A stretch of 64,000 bases of DNA from Skeletonema tropicum (lineage: Eukaryota > Bacillariophyta > Thalassiosirophyceae > Thalassiosirales > Thalassiosiraceae). Every line of letters starts with the position of its first letter. The stretch's first letter is position 1. The position numbers and the translations under genes are program-made. The notes beneath the pieces are model-generated. The model was not told the origin of the DNA, made no database searches, and saw only the letters and a program-made list of their open reading frames with translations. The stretch is taken from positions 1,116,001 through 1,180,000 of the forward strand of contig CM074137.1 in NCBI GenBank assembly GCA_037178625.1, in the 5' to 3' direction. This document shows, in pieces, positions 31,638-42,800 of this stretch.

Positions 31638-31846
31638 CAGGGAGGTGCCGCGAACTAAACCCCCCGGGGGGTCTAAAAATTTTGGCTAGTCTGCTCTAGG
31701 GGGGTCTGACTTTCGGAATAGCCACATACTAATTCCCTAGTGAATACTAGTAGAAACCAGGAGGGGGTCTAAAAATTTTGGCTAGGCTGTGATTTGGAGG
31801 GGGGGTCTAAGCTGACCAGGGGGGTTTAGTTCGCGGCACTTCCCTG
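31638..31846. mobile_element. CAGGG-ended MITE, copy 2
   Basis: This is a 209-bp element flanked by TA (31636-31637 and 31847-31848). The left end CAGGGAGGTGCCGCGAACTA pairs with the right end TAGTTCGCGGCACTTCCCTG. It contains two direct copies of GTCTAAAAATTTTGGCTAG, the inverse of the inner motif of copy 1. It lies 130 bp upstream of the hydrolase gene. Confidence 0.88.
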
Positions 31847-31975
31847 TACTTATCACTTATGAAATTACTTCTAGGTAAATGTTGCATTATCGCTACCTAG
31901 ACATCATTGAACCAATAATTGGAGTTTTCATACGCCTACCGCAAGCACTCAAAGGTCGCAGCTTAGGACGACATA

Positions 31976-33538
31976 ATGACTACCCAACAGCAGCCTCTCC
32001 TCACCCATGAGTCCATGGCACTCTCGCTTTCACCACCTCGAGCACCTCCTCGTGACAGTGTGATACGAAACTTGTACACAAATCCACGATCTGCTGTGCG
32101 ACTTCACAATCTACTCACATCCAAATCCACAAGTAGCATAAACGACAACGATGAGGACAATCCTGACCATAATACCAAAACCTCCTCTTACGAATCGCAC
32201 AATCTTCAATCTCGATTTCTGCAGCTCTTGCAAGACGGAAATCACTTACTCCATCACAACATCCATCCACATTTGCCATCATCACTCTCTCTACCAGATC
32301 AACTCATCCGATTCATTGGACGGACATTGCCATTAGAATGGCAGCATAGGCAACGTGACAGCGGTAACTTTCGAAGTATTGCCGATGGAATGGTGAAATT
32401 GACTTGTCCATTGATAGGTCTGAGCAAATTGCGATTGACACATGAGTTTCTCAAGTTGAGTAGTACCAAGAGGCGAAGAAGGATACGATATGGAGACCAT
32501 CATGCTATGCAATATATTGATTTGTTTCTACCTCAGCATGATGATATACAACAGCAAATGACATCATCAGCATCAGCTGACAATACTAATAATGATTTCA
32601 ATGGGAACAAAATGCCTGTGAGAGGAACACTCTTCTTCGTCCACGGAGGAGCCTGGGGCTCTGGAAATCCATGGATGTATCGACTCGTTGCACCTGCGTT
32701 CCTTGCACGGAATTTTGCCGTTGCTATTGTTGGTTATCGAACATATCCTGATGCAGTAGATATTGATGCTCAGGTAAATGATATTAGATTGGCATTTGAT
32801 GAGTTGGATGATGTGTTGAATGAGTGTGTTGTCCCTGTTGCTGATGATGATGCATTGGAAAGAGAAGAAGCAGGAATATGTGATAATGATGACAATGGCT
32901 GGGTTGGCAACATTGTTATGGGACACTCGTCTGGAGCGCATATTGCGTTATTGATGTTAGTAGATATGATTAGTGAGCGCATGAAGCCTGACTCAGCGTC
33001 AAAGCTGCCTGCGAAAGAATGCAGTCAATATCCGTGGTCTTTACCTCATTATTTCGTTGGATTATCTGGTCCGTATGACATATCTGATCACTTCGATTAT
33101 GAAGCGGGACGTGGCGTGGAACAGATATCACCTATGAATCCAATTTGTGGTTACACTCGTTTGAACTTTGATAGGGCTAGTCCTGCTAAGAGATTACTGT
33201 CGAATATGGCCTCGTTTCGAGAACAGGTTGATTCAGTCAGGACAAATTCAACAATGCAAGAAATCTCGCCACAAATGCTTCTTGTTCATGGAATTGAGGA
33301 TGCAACTGTTCCCTTCACAGCCACTTCTGATGCTGGACGCAAGTTGAGGAGTTGTGGCTTGACAGACTGCCATGAAATATATCTTGAAAAGACGGAACAT
33401 CAAGATGTCGTTATGCATTTTATGATGGGAGGATCTGCCATGGATGCAGTATTTGATTGGTTACGTGAACAGAGACGTCACCAGAAAGGGATAGGTCGAG
33501 ATAGTGGTAGAAAAGTGAAGCTACGAAGTCGGTTATGA
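31976..33538 (+). CDS. Alpha/beta hydrolase (esterase/carboxylesterase type)
   Basis: Single exon, 520 residues. The first 200 residues are variable and Ser/His-rich. The catalytic domain then shows the oxyanion motif FFVHGGAWGSGNPW, strand YRTYPDA, the nucleophile elbow MGHSSGAHIALL, an acidic residue in LLVHGIEDATVPF and the catalytic His in TEHQDVVMHF. All triad positions are present. The HGGAWGSG and GHSSGAH pairing resembles isoprenylcysteine methylesterases and BD-FAE/kynurenine-formamidase-like esterases; the substrate cannot be fixed from sequence. A MITE sits in its promoter. The WRAP53 gene follows on the same strand after 213 bp. Confidence 0.88.
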   Translation: MTTQQQPLLTHESMALSLSPPRAPPRDSVIRNLYTNPRSAVRLHNLLTSKSTSSINDNDEDNPDHNTKTSSYESHNLQSRFLQLLQDGNHLLHHNIHPHLPSSLSLPDQLIRFIGRTLPLEWQHRQRDSGNFRSIADGMVKLTCPLIGLSKLRLTHEFLKLSSTKRRRRIRYGDHHAMQYIDLFLPQHDDIQQQMTSSASADNTNNDFNGNKMPVRGTLFFVHGGAWGSGNPWMYRLVAPAFLARNFAVAIVGYRTYPDAVDIDAQVNDIRLAFDELDDVLNECVVPVADDDALEREEAGICDNDDNGWVGNIVMGHSSGAHIALLMLVDMISERMKPDSASKLPAKECSQYPWSLPHYFVGLSGPYDISDHFDYEAGRGVEQISPMNPICGYTRLNFDRASPAKRLLSNMASFREQVDSVRTNSTMQEISPQMLLVHGIEDATVPFTATSDAGRKLRSCGLTDCHEIYLEKTEHQDVVMHFMMGGSAMDAVFDWLREQRRHQKGIGRDSGRKVKLRSRL

Positions 33539-33751
33539 AGAGTATTGAAAGTGTGTATTGTGAGTAAGTAACACAGTAACGAAGATTTTTTTTTAACAAA
33601 CGCCTATTTTCAAGGTCAAGGACAAGGAGAATATGGGGAAGTGCTGGGGAATGATCGATAGCGCCATTCATTGTACCAGTTCCTACTTCGGTACGTGGAG
33701 AGCAAATCATTTTAGGATTTTACTACTTCTTCAATCAAACTTGCCTCTCCC

Positions 33752-35323
33752 ATGACCACGCCGCTCGCCATCTGTCGAAGTGGCGACATCCATGGCCATG
33801 AGAACTTTCCCATGGGCTGCGCCTTCTCTCCTGATGGCACATGTTTATTGACAGCAACAGCTTCAGACGGCAAGTTCAGGCTGTATGACACTCCTTTTCA
33901 GCATCTCAACAATATACATCAGATACAGCAAGATCTTGAGAATGATGGAGGTGAATCAGATGGACATCGTTCGATAGATGCAGCCGCTGTGACCGGGCCG
34001 CAGCATGATGGCGTAGGAAATCCAATTCAAACCACTTCTTGCGCTCACAATCAAAATCAAGATCAGACACAACAAAATTATACTTGGAAAGCATCTCTCA
34101 CTTCACATCAAGGAGGACCTCCTCCATCCGCTTCCTCTGCTTCATATTCGTGGTATCCACTAATGACATCTTCTTCACCATTGACATCACTATACGCTAC
34201 TTGTCGAGGGAACAGCATGCCTATACACTTGATTGACGCATACACATCGCAATTACGAGCATCGTATCGTCCATTCAACGGTGTAGATGAATTGGAAGGA
34301 CCAACAGTTGTAGAATTTAGTCCAGATGGGAGTAGAATCTACGGTACTGGTTTCAAGACTGATAGAACGATTGCGGTATTTGATACAGCCATACCCGGAA
34401 GGGAAGGGAGGATAATGCGATTGGGAAAAACAAGAAGGAGCAGTGATGGACAAAAGGGCATTCCATCAGCAATGGCATTTGCAAAGAACTCTGGAGGGGA
34501 TCATAGTGCACCATCCAATGTATTTGCATTAGGAACTTACTCACCAGGATCAATTTACATTTACGATGATCGCATGGCCACTGATACAAATCCTGCTGGA
34601 ACCATTGTATTACACGGTGGATTGGCAGTTGTAGGCCACGGAAAGTCATTTGCACGCAAGAAACGAAGATTTGAACACACTGACAATGAGAATGATGCAG
34701 GAGAAGATGGTGGAGAGGAGTATTTGTTTTCTGCGGCAAGAGTCAACTGGTTCCAATCTCGTGCTCGTGGTGGAGTCACCCAATTGACATGGGCTCCACC
34801 TACCTCGAACAACCCGTATGTGTTATACAGTGCGTCAAGGCGGTCAAATGCAGTTTTGTCTTGGGATGTGCGAGCTCTTTCTGGATTAGATTTGAATGGA
34901 GATGCAAGCAGCAGCAGCAGCAGTCGCAAGAGAAGTGGTGGTGGTGGTGTTAGTAGATCAATATGTGGATTGCAATCATATGGACGTGATGGAGACACCA
35001 ATCAACGCTTGGAATTTGATTTAGATACCAGTGGGCAAAGAATGTTTGTCGGAAGTGGAAACAGCGAGGGTATGGTCAAAGTCTATGATACAAATAGTGG
35101 CAAATTGGACGATGAGTTCAAAGTAGTAGATGGAGGAGGCGATGCAGTCAATGGTATATCATTTATTCCACATCCGTTTGGCAAGAATGATGGCGATGGG
35201 CTACTTGCAGTAGCAGTTGGCTCAAGACATTTCCACGAAGAAGATTTGAGTGACAATGAAAGTGAAAATGAAGCTATTCCAGGAAATCCGGGATTCTTGC
35301 AGCTATATGAAATCAAGCGTTGA
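33752..35323 (+). CDS. WRAP53: WD40 protein WRAP53/TCAB1 homologue
   Basis: Single exon, 523 residues. The order of landmarks matches TCAB1: an N-terminal repeat with FSPDGTCLLTATASDGKFRL, then SWYPLM..SPLTSLYATCRG, PIHLIDAYTSQLRASYRPFN, FSPDGSRIYGTGF.RTIAVF, the WDVRAL repeat, then TNQRLEFDLDTSGQRMFVGS. In animals the protein guides box H/ACA scaRNAs and telomerase RNA to Cajal bodies through the CAB box. In the diatom it would act in the nucleus in H/ACA RNP and probably telomerase handling. Insertions rich in Asp/Ser lie between blades. The RNA partner is not visible in the window. Confidence 0.88.
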   Translation: MTTPLAICRSGDIHGHENFPMGCAFSPDGTCLLTATASDGKFRLYDTPFQHLNNIHQIQQDLENDGGESDGHRSIDAAAVTGPQHDGVGNPIQTTSCAHNQNQDQTQQNYTWKASLTSHQGGPPPSASSASYSWYPLMTSSSPLTSLYATCRGNSMPIHLIDAYTSQLRASYRPFNGVDELEGPTVVEFSPDGSRIYGTGFKTDRTIAVFDTAIPGREGRIMRLGKTRRSSDGQKGIPSAMAFAKNSGGDHSAPSNVFALGTYSPGSIYIYDDRMATDTNPAGTIVLHGGLAVVGHGKSFARKKRRFEHTDNENDAGEDGGEEYLFSAARVNWFQSRARGGVTQLTWAPPTSNNPYVLYSASRRSNAVLSWDVRALSGLDLNGDASSSSSSRKRSGGGGVSRSICGLQSYGRDGDTNQRLEFDLDTSGQRMFVGSGNSEGMVKVYDTNSGKLDDEFKVVDGGGDAVNGISFIPHPFGKNDGDGLLAVAVGSRHFHEEDLSDNESENEAIPGNPGFLQLYEIKR

Positions 35324-35442
35324 CAAACAACTGACGTCTGAAATATACCCCATTTTATAATTCTTGTGTTGTTTATCCCAAGTAGATGGCCCCTAAATGC
35401 ATTTCTCAACATTAAGTACCTTATAACAAGCCATCAAACCAA

Positions 35443-36064
35443 TTAATGCATGGGCCTACCAAAAGGATTGATTCTATGCCAAATACCATTGCCAAAAACA
35501 GAGTGTTTTACTGCCCCACCCATGTGAATTGGAATAAGATACTTTCCGTATACACCAAGCTGTTTGTGAATGAAGAAGGAGTTCTTGGCAATATAACCGT
35601 TCGGAGTGTCCGTGCCAGGAATTGTCGTCCAAAAGAACGGGAGACCCTTGCCTCCGAAGTAGCCCACTGCGAGGTTCAAAAGTTAGAAAAGAGCGTATCT
35701 TTTGAATGAAAATGTAGTTATCAATTCACTATATATACTTACTGGCAATGCCCGACGCTGGCATGATAGTCATGAACGCATAGAGACCAGCATGAGAGAG
35801 ATCCGCTAAACCACCTTCGATCGGTCCTGTCCCAGTAGGATGGCCAATTTTATATTTAGCCGCGTTAAAGAGACGATATCCTAAACGGGGCGCAACGATG
35901 AGACCAGTGAGAAGACCAAGAGATTTATGTCTCCACATCCACTTGCCCTTCTCTTCTTTGGGGGATTGCTGACACTTCAAGACACAGCCTACTGACCCAA
36001 TGAGTGGGGCGGCGACTAGCCAGTGGAAGTAGCTGGCTGCAACGGTGTAGACTTTGGCAGACAT
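35443..36064 (-). CDS. Cytochrome b561, bacterial type (Ni-hydrogenase cytochrome b fold)
   Basis: Two exons (36064-35743 and 35666-35443) with a 76-bp intron, the shortest here; the join reads ASGIA-MGYFGGKG in frame and gives 181 residues. Four membrane helices carry the His residues expected to hold two b haems: SYFHWLVAAP, RHKSLGLLTG, LSHAGLYAFM and YLIPIHMGGAVKHS. It belongs to the prokaryotic-type b561 family rather than the eukaryotic ascorbate-dependent one, and probably moves electrons in the mitochondrial or plastid membrane. There is no clear targeting peptide. It diverges from the SAF-motif protein gene. Confidence 0.88.
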
Positions 36065-36394
36065 GGTGGATTGATTTCAACTTCTTACCAAGAGAAAATG
36101 AGAGTTCGGCAGATTTTCAAAATCTTCATCAAACCTGCCGACGTTAATCGCACGTAGGAATTACTATTTAGATCCTCGCGTCGACGTCTCAAGCTCCCAG
36201 TCAAAAAATCCTCGAGCCAACTTCCGCTTCCGACTTCGATCTTGATTGATTCCTCGTTCCTCGTTCCTCCTTCATACCATTATCCAAGTCGATAGCGATA
36301 AGTAGTAGTTCCTTGTCACCGGCTCGTCTACTTCTTATGTTTAACTTGTGCGACGAACCATTGAGACGCTCAGACAAGTATTGTTTACACTACA
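36065..36394. promoter_or_regulatory. Divergent promoter region
   Basis: This 330-bp spacer separates two divergent gene starts and should contain both promoters. A direct repeat TCCTCGTTCC occurs near 36252-36270. No known motif is assignable. Confidence 0.5.
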
Positions 36395-36946
36395 ATGTTT
36401 CTTCTTCTACAGCCGCGCACACCATCGGCAGCTTTATGTTGCCTATTATGTGCTCTCATGGGCATCACCACAACCACATCAGCGTTTAGAAGTATGCGCA
36501 TCACAAAAACAAATTATCCAGCCAGCAGAGTATACATGTCTTCCTTCTTTGCAGATGCGACTCCCCCGAAAGAAATAGTAGCAGCTGTACAAACAGATGC
36601 TAATGGAAATGCCATCACAATAGGTCAAAAAGTTGTCATAGCCACACACAACAGCATCAAGGCACATCACGTGGCTAAATCACTGTATGGATCATTTGAC
36701 GCCACCACCAAACAATTCATTCCTCAAGATGAAACAAACAAGGCACGGAGCACTAGCTGTCTTCTCCTACCAGAGGGACTTCGTGGAGAAGTGATAGATG
36801 TTTTCTGTACGAATGCGGCGGATAGGCCTCACCCGATATTGGTCAAATTTGGAGCTGATGATGAGGATAGAGTTGATGGATATTCCCTTCCAAGTGGGTT
36901 TAGTATGCATTTGGATGCTACTGAAGTCATGGTGGTGAAATTTTAG
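36395..36946 (+). CDS. Small protein with plastid-type bipartite leader
   Basis: Single exon, 183 residues. The N-terminus has a signal peptide (AALCCLLCALMGITTTTSAF) with Phe at the cleavage site followed by an Arg/Thr/Ser-rich stretch, the diatom ASAF-type pattern for import into the four-membrane plastid. The mature part contains IGQKVVIATHNSIKAHHVAK and LLPEGLRGEVIDVFCT...ADRPHPILVKFG, which looks like a small beta-barrel of the KOW/SH3-like kind. The family is not recognised. The plastid location is inference from the leader. Confidence 0.78.
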   Translation: MFLLLQPRTPSAALCCLLCALMGITTTTSAFRSMRITKTNYPASRVYMSSFFADATPPKEIVAAVQTDANGNAITIGQKVVIATHNSIKAHHVAKSLYGSFDATTKQFIPQDETNKARSTSCLLLPEGLRGEVIDVFCTNAADRPHPILVKFGADDEDRVDGYSLPSGFSMHLDATEVMVVKF

Positions 36947-37088
36947 TTATTAGTAAGGGCGTAGAAACAATTAGAGGAAGACTAAGGGTACATAATAATA
37001 TATGAACAAATGAGAACTGAAAATCACATTGCAGTTATCTTGATTACGACGAAAAGAATGTAATCTTTGAAACCGTGAAACCGATACT

Positions 37089-37925
37089 TTAGGTATCCAC
37101 AGTTCTTTCACTCTGCTCCTCTCTGTTTGCCCATTCAACACCAATGGATTTTGTCAGTTCATTGAGATCAACTTCTTTCGCCATCGTGCAGTCAACCTCA
37201 TCTACTACCACTTCATTACGTTGCTTCTTCTTCCTCTTCTTCGCCGGTGCATCCCGTAACGGAGCAGGATATCTCTTCGTCCCAACATCCTGACGCTTTA
37301 TCCCCCGCTCTTCCCACCAACCAGACCCATACCAGTGTAACAATTGTGTATTCTTCGGAACGGGCACCAACGTGACAAATTCAAGTCCACCGATATCTCC
37401 ATTCCTCAATCCAAAGTATTGAAATGTCGAACGCATATTTTGTTTTTCATTGGGACCAGGACACGCGGCATATTGGATGATATCCCCCGTGTCACCAGGG
37501 TTGAGTACACCGTTGTAATTATGTCGTTTGAGAGTCCGTCCACCAGCTATCTTGGGATCTATATTCGAGCCTGTAATGGGGTTGGGTGGATAATACGATA
37601 TCGCACGATCTTCCACATCACAGGAGGAACACCGTCCTCGTTTTCCCCAGTAGGCCATGCGGTATTTGGCAGGTAGATCGTACCGAGCGACGAGTGCCTT
37701 GCCGAAGAAGGGATGGTTGACTACCTTGAGTGCACCATCACCGGAATTTAGATGTCGTTCGCAGTAGGGTATGGGGATTGGTTCTCCTTCTCGTGATGTT
37801 ACCCTTGCGGTGCAGCGTTTGCCAGTTTGACTGTGGGCCCAGCATTGGATGAACTGTTCGGAGACTTTGGCACGCTTTTGAGGTTGCACTTGTGGTGATG
37901 CTTTGGTGTTGGTGGTTTTGGTCAT
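37089..37925 (-). CDS. SET-like domain protein with N-terminal Cys/His cluster
   Basis: Single exon, 278 residues. Residues about 28-60 hold a Cys/His cluster (CWAHSQTGKRCTARV, then PYCERH) that could bind zinc. The central part follows a SET fold: FFGKALVARYDLPAKYRMAYWG at the start, IIQYAACPG...QNMRSTFQYFGLRNG where classical enzymes have the N-H-x-C motif, and FVTLVPVPKNTQLLHWYG for the final strand and Tyr-Gly. The missing NHSC makes histone methylation uncertain, so it may be a divergent or non-histone methyltransferase. The C-terminus has a Lys-rich nuclear-like signal (PAKKRKKKQR). Confidence 0.68.
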   Translation of the reverse strand: MTKTTNTKASPQVQPQKRAKVSEQFIQCWAHSQTGKRCTARVTSREGEPIPIPYCERHLNSGDGALKVVNHPFFGKALVARYDLPAKYRMAYWGKRGRCSSCDVEDRAISYYPPNPITGSNIDPKIAGGRTLKRHNYNGVLNPGDTGDIIQYAACPGPNEKQNMRSTFQYFGLRNGDIGGLEFVTLVPVPKNTQLLHWYGSGWWEERGIKRQDVGTKRYPAPLRDAPAKKRKKKQRNEVVVDEVDCTMAKEVDLNELTKSIGVEWANREEQSERTVDT

Positions 37926-39870
37926 TTTTGAGGTTCACAGAAGTTTAGTGTTCAGTCTCAAAGATAGACCTCTATTCTCTATATGTGTTTGATTAGAGAA
38001 CTTCCTACAATAACAAAGCCTTTTGATTTGATAACAGCCGCGTTGTTAACACAGCCACAGCAATCTTATGGTAGTCTATGGTGGGTCGGTAGTCGGTAGA
38101 AATGGCCGTTACGACGCCATGATCATTAACCAGAAGATGCCCAGGGGATAATGAAAAAAATCACCAGCGATCACCATGGCGCACCTCGACCCCGTACGTG
38201 CCGACATCAACAACACTAGCTACACATAAAATTAGACAGCCCAACTGCAGCACCTCCCTCTCCAATAGCCTTTCTATGAAGTGGTGTCCTCAGGTGAACA
38301 TCGATCCACGCCATCGCTACTTATTATGACACCAAAGTAGAGGTGCCGGAAAATTGCGCTTTGACATCGGTGTGATGATGCACTTCCAATATGGTCTTCA
38401 GATGAATAGTTGGAGCTGCTCTGCCACTGAACTGGTTTGCAGACGCCATCTATATTCTATTAAGCGGCGATCGATCCCCTCTAGAGTGTGTCGGGGCGTT
38501 CTATGGCGCATGTAGTGGCATGGTGAATACAGTAGTTGAAAATTGATAATTTCCACAAAATACATCAAAAAGGAGAATGCATATATCTGACAGAAAATGA
38601 AATGAGAGGGTGCCAAAAGTCTGTGAGGTGATGACTATAATATAACAATCAACGTGGTTGGTGTAGATATCTCTATTTCATTGCGGCTACGACATTATTG
38701 GACTGGTTGAAATGTAGCATATTTTGGTGGAAAATGAAGAGCCGAATGCAATCACATACACGAGTATTTGAAGTGATATTAAGTGTATTCATCCTGCAAG
38801 TTGGGGGCCTTTTCACCACACAACACCAATAGCCATCTGTTGCGAGCATTATACAGTGGTTTCAGGGTATCATATGACTCCTAACAGCACCATTCCTACC
38901 CGATGGGATCAAAGCAACAGCGGATGATTTGACCTACTACTCAATTATTACGTCTAATTTGTATGTAATCAATAAAACTGATAATAATAATCAATCATCA
39001 TAGTATTCAGAAGGTGTCTGCAATGCACCATGGCTATTAAATAACCGAAATCTATTAAATATGAGTATGTCATGATGTTGCCCGGCATGTGCAGATTTTG
39101 TGTCTCTGGCGGTTAGAGCCGTATACCATCACAACGACGCCGATTCGGCCGCCACCGCTTACAGAATCGGAATCTACATAAAAAATGGGGTCAGGCACGT
39201 TGTTGTTTATGTTGATTTTGGGAATGTTGGCCCAATAGTAGCATGGTTTGCCGTCGGATTCGTCATGGAGGAGATGTTTTTTGTTAGTGTGTGATGCGTG
39301 ATGGCCGAGCACCCCGGGCCGACGATGCCAGTGCTACTGAATTAGTACCCCCAATATCTTGGAGAATGGTCGGAATACCACCATGTCACGTTGCAGAGGC
39401 ATTCTAAACTAACTAAATGGAAGGTTGGTGGTCTTTGAACCAAAAGAATCGACCTATTATTGACATAGTTACGTGGTAAAGACGCCACCCGGGGTGGATC
39501 CGGGGTGTGGGCATCTTCTGGTTAATTTTTACCATCTTCGAGTAGCTTGGGTTCTCGATTTGAATGTCAGCAGAAATGTTTTAGGAAAATCACATTTTAA
39601 AGAATAACAATCTCATCAGGCCCAACCAGCTTCTTTCTTGTGTTTACATCCAATAAATTAGCGGGCTGTATGTGCGAATACAGGTGAATGACCTCATATT
39701 AGACAACATTTTAACTAGATCAAAAAACGAGGGCAAGCCCTACAGATCATTACGCCCAAGGGAATTGTAAAAAACTTTTCTCGGGGCTCATGTGTAACCA
39801 AGACAAAATTTAGGGGGCTGGTAAACCACGATCACACATGGGCAGCAGGTCGGATGGTTGGAGAGTTGCC
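37926..39870. other. Long non-coding stretch, possibly a TTAA-bounded element
   Basis: There is no supported gene in almost 2 kb. A 19-bp inverted pair bounds most of it (see the entry at 38125-39526). Several short open frames show no conservation signal, and AT-rich microsatellite-like patches are scattered through it. Confidence 0.5.
38125..39526. mobile_element. Candidate non-autonomous element with TTAA-type ends
   Basis: ATTAACCAGAAGATGCCCA at 38125-38143 is repeated in exact inverse at 39508-39526. If the target site is TTAA, the ends would be CCAGAAGATGCCC, which is compatible with a piggyBac-like element, 1.4 kb long and without a transposase. No inner homology beyond the 19 bp was found, so chance or another origin is possible. 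Confidence 0.35.
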
Positions 39871-42800
39871 ATGAAGAAAAGTCACCTTGGGCGAGGCAAC
39901 AACGGCGACGATTCCATGACTAACAATCGCAATCCTAGAGAACTCTCACGAATGATGGTATCGTCGGTAGATGAAAATCGGCGGCGACAAGCCCAAGCAA
40001 TCTTAGGGGCAAGGTGAGTTCATGTACTTGTTTAATTTTTGCAACCATTACGTGGTCGAACTCAAGTCTTCTCACTTTCTGTTGCTCACACCATACCACC
40101 AACCAGCGATGGAACGATGCAGTTCACTACGCTGCAATCTCCTGAAAATCAGGAACAAGAAGAAGAAGAAGAGCCTCCACATGAACCGCACGCTGTATTG
40201 GTAGAGACAAAGTCGGCCCGAGTTGACAATAACAATCAAGAGGATGAGAAGGAAACAATAACGACATTCTGGAATCTTCACGAGGAGGTGGAAAAACTGA
40301 AAGAGGCAAAAGATGTTCAGTTACGTGATGGTAAACGACCTGCGAATGACCAAGATGGAGATGCTGAGAGTGAAGAGCATTATGAGATACATTACGGGGA
40401 AGACACTGGATCCAGTTTAGGAATTTTCATCCTCCCCTCGGATGAAGATCACAGTAGTAGCGTTACGGTAGATGAACTTCGAGATGGTGGAGAGGAGGAT
40501 GTTAAGAACACTCCCTCATCGCCGTATCATATCTTTCATGGGAAGAAATCAGATGAGAATAAGGCTACTGGTAACTATGGTAGTTATAGTGGTGGGAGCA
40601 GTAGTAGTAGCAGCCCTCAGGGAGGACGCGGTAGCTCAAGTAGTAGTAGCGCTATTGGAGGCGAAAGTAAACTCAACCCCGAAGAATCTTTTCTACGAGA
40701 TATCCTCAACAACGTCAAGGAACTTGGTTCCAGTGTGAATCTAGCAATTCACCAGAAAACATCCACTGAAAAGGATGGTGTCAACGATCCAAAGAGGGCA
40801 CCTGGTAACTTTGCGTTTTACAATCCAGATGCTCCTCCCGCGGGAGGAAATCCAGGCCCTGGAACCGGGAGTTCCAATGGTGGTGAAGGCATTGCACCTC
40901 CTCGGGGGAATGATGGGCCTACAAGCCAGCCAACATTCTTTGGTAAACGCCACTGTAAGGCTACCAATGGTTCCTTTGGGGATAATCGCCAAGAACGTTC
41001 GGGAGGGGGTGTCACTCTCAATTTCCGTTACGAGTTAAGTACGGATTCAACCCCGGGTTCAGAGTATGAACGGGCAAGTCTTTATAATGAGATATTGCCA
41101 GCCTTGGAGGATGCCACTACAACTGCGATGCTGCCAGCATTTTTTAGTGATGAGTGTATGCAGATTTCGACCTCGGGAAGTTTCAATCGAAGGTTTCTTC
41201 GTGGCGGGGGAGCTGGAGATGGTGTTGATCAAGGAGAGGAAGATGATCCTACTGTTGGTTATCAACATCAGCATCGAAGGTTGAATCGTGTGATTGGAAT
41301 TGATTCTGATCCGATGGACTTTCCGAATGGTGATGGTAAGTACATACCACAATCTATGTGCTTGTATGTTGTATTGAGGTACCGCTCCTTAACACGTCTT
41401 GTTGCTTGTCTATTCACCTCTTTCAGCCTGTTTTGGGGGATACAGGCATCCAACAAAACGCCCAAAGTGTTACGTCATGGAAGGGGCCATTACCGTTTAC
41501 TTTCCTGAGAACTTTGATTACAAGAACCTCGTCACTGGTACTCAACTCACCGCCTTGAATACAATCAAAGAAGGCATGGATTTTGGCACAATTTCTAAAC
41601 TTGCCCATCCCGCCATATTGGACTTGACCTTCTTGGAAAGCAGTTATTCAATGCGACCTCTCGTCCCTGGTGTAGACAATTCTCCAAAACAAGTAGTCCC
41701 TGCACCGAGTAATTCTGTTCGTGCTCGTAGCGGCGGGAATAATGTCGGGTTGATTGTTGGTGTCATCATTGTACTAATATTCTTTGTCATTTTTGCTGGA
41801 TGTTTCTTCCGTTATAGGCTGAAACAAGAGCAGGCCAAACTCGACGCGATGATGCGTGAAATGTCCACCAAGAAAAAGAAGAAGAAAAAGAAGAAGGGCA
41901 GTGACATCGATGGTGATGATGATGACTCATATCAGAGTAGTGACGGTACACCTACGGATCATACTTCGATGTACATTCTTAATAGATACGCCAATGAGCA
42001 AATGGATGATGCTGATGACGAGAATAATCTCACCGATAGGGAGAAAGAAATCCACCAGAGGCTCAAGAAACGACGAAAGACTAAGAAGGAGTTGCGTCGA
42101 GCTTCTTATGCTTCCAATCTATCTTCTAATCATGATGGCTCCTTTACTACTCTCGATACTAACGATACCGATTCTACAAGTGATCTCATGGGTTACTACT
42201 CTAACATGGCTGCCAGTGGAACAACAGGTAGTGGCAGTAAAACAACAACGAGTAGCGAATCAACAACCGATGTTAGCGGAAGCGAATCGAGCACGACTTC
42301 GCGCAGTCAAACGTTCCACACCACTAGTACTGGTACAAGTGAAGACACAACATCAGACAGCGGCAGCGGCACAACCTCAAGTGGTGGCACTACAAGTGAC
42401 TCTGATGACGACTCTGAGGAAGACGATTCCTTCAATATGGATGACAACCGCTTCAACGTAGGAAATACTGGTACCAACTTCAGGAATGGTGCAATGAGAA
42501 CGCAGGAACGAAAAAAGAAGGGCCAACAGAGCAACTTGATCATGACAGGAGATGATGATGATGGCAGTGTAGGAACAGAAGCTACAGGGGCAACAGAAGC
42601 AGTGAGTAATGTGGGTCGCCTCGGAAACCGTGGAGGTGGCTTTTCTGGCGGCGGACTTTATGGAGGTGGCTTTTCTGGCGGCGCAAGCGCGGCTCACTCA
42701 GATGATTTCTCTGCCGCGACTGAGGCTATGGGTAACTTAGGGAAAGGGAGAAATAATCCCTATGGTGGTGCATCAGAATGGGGCGGCGGTGGCTTCTCTG

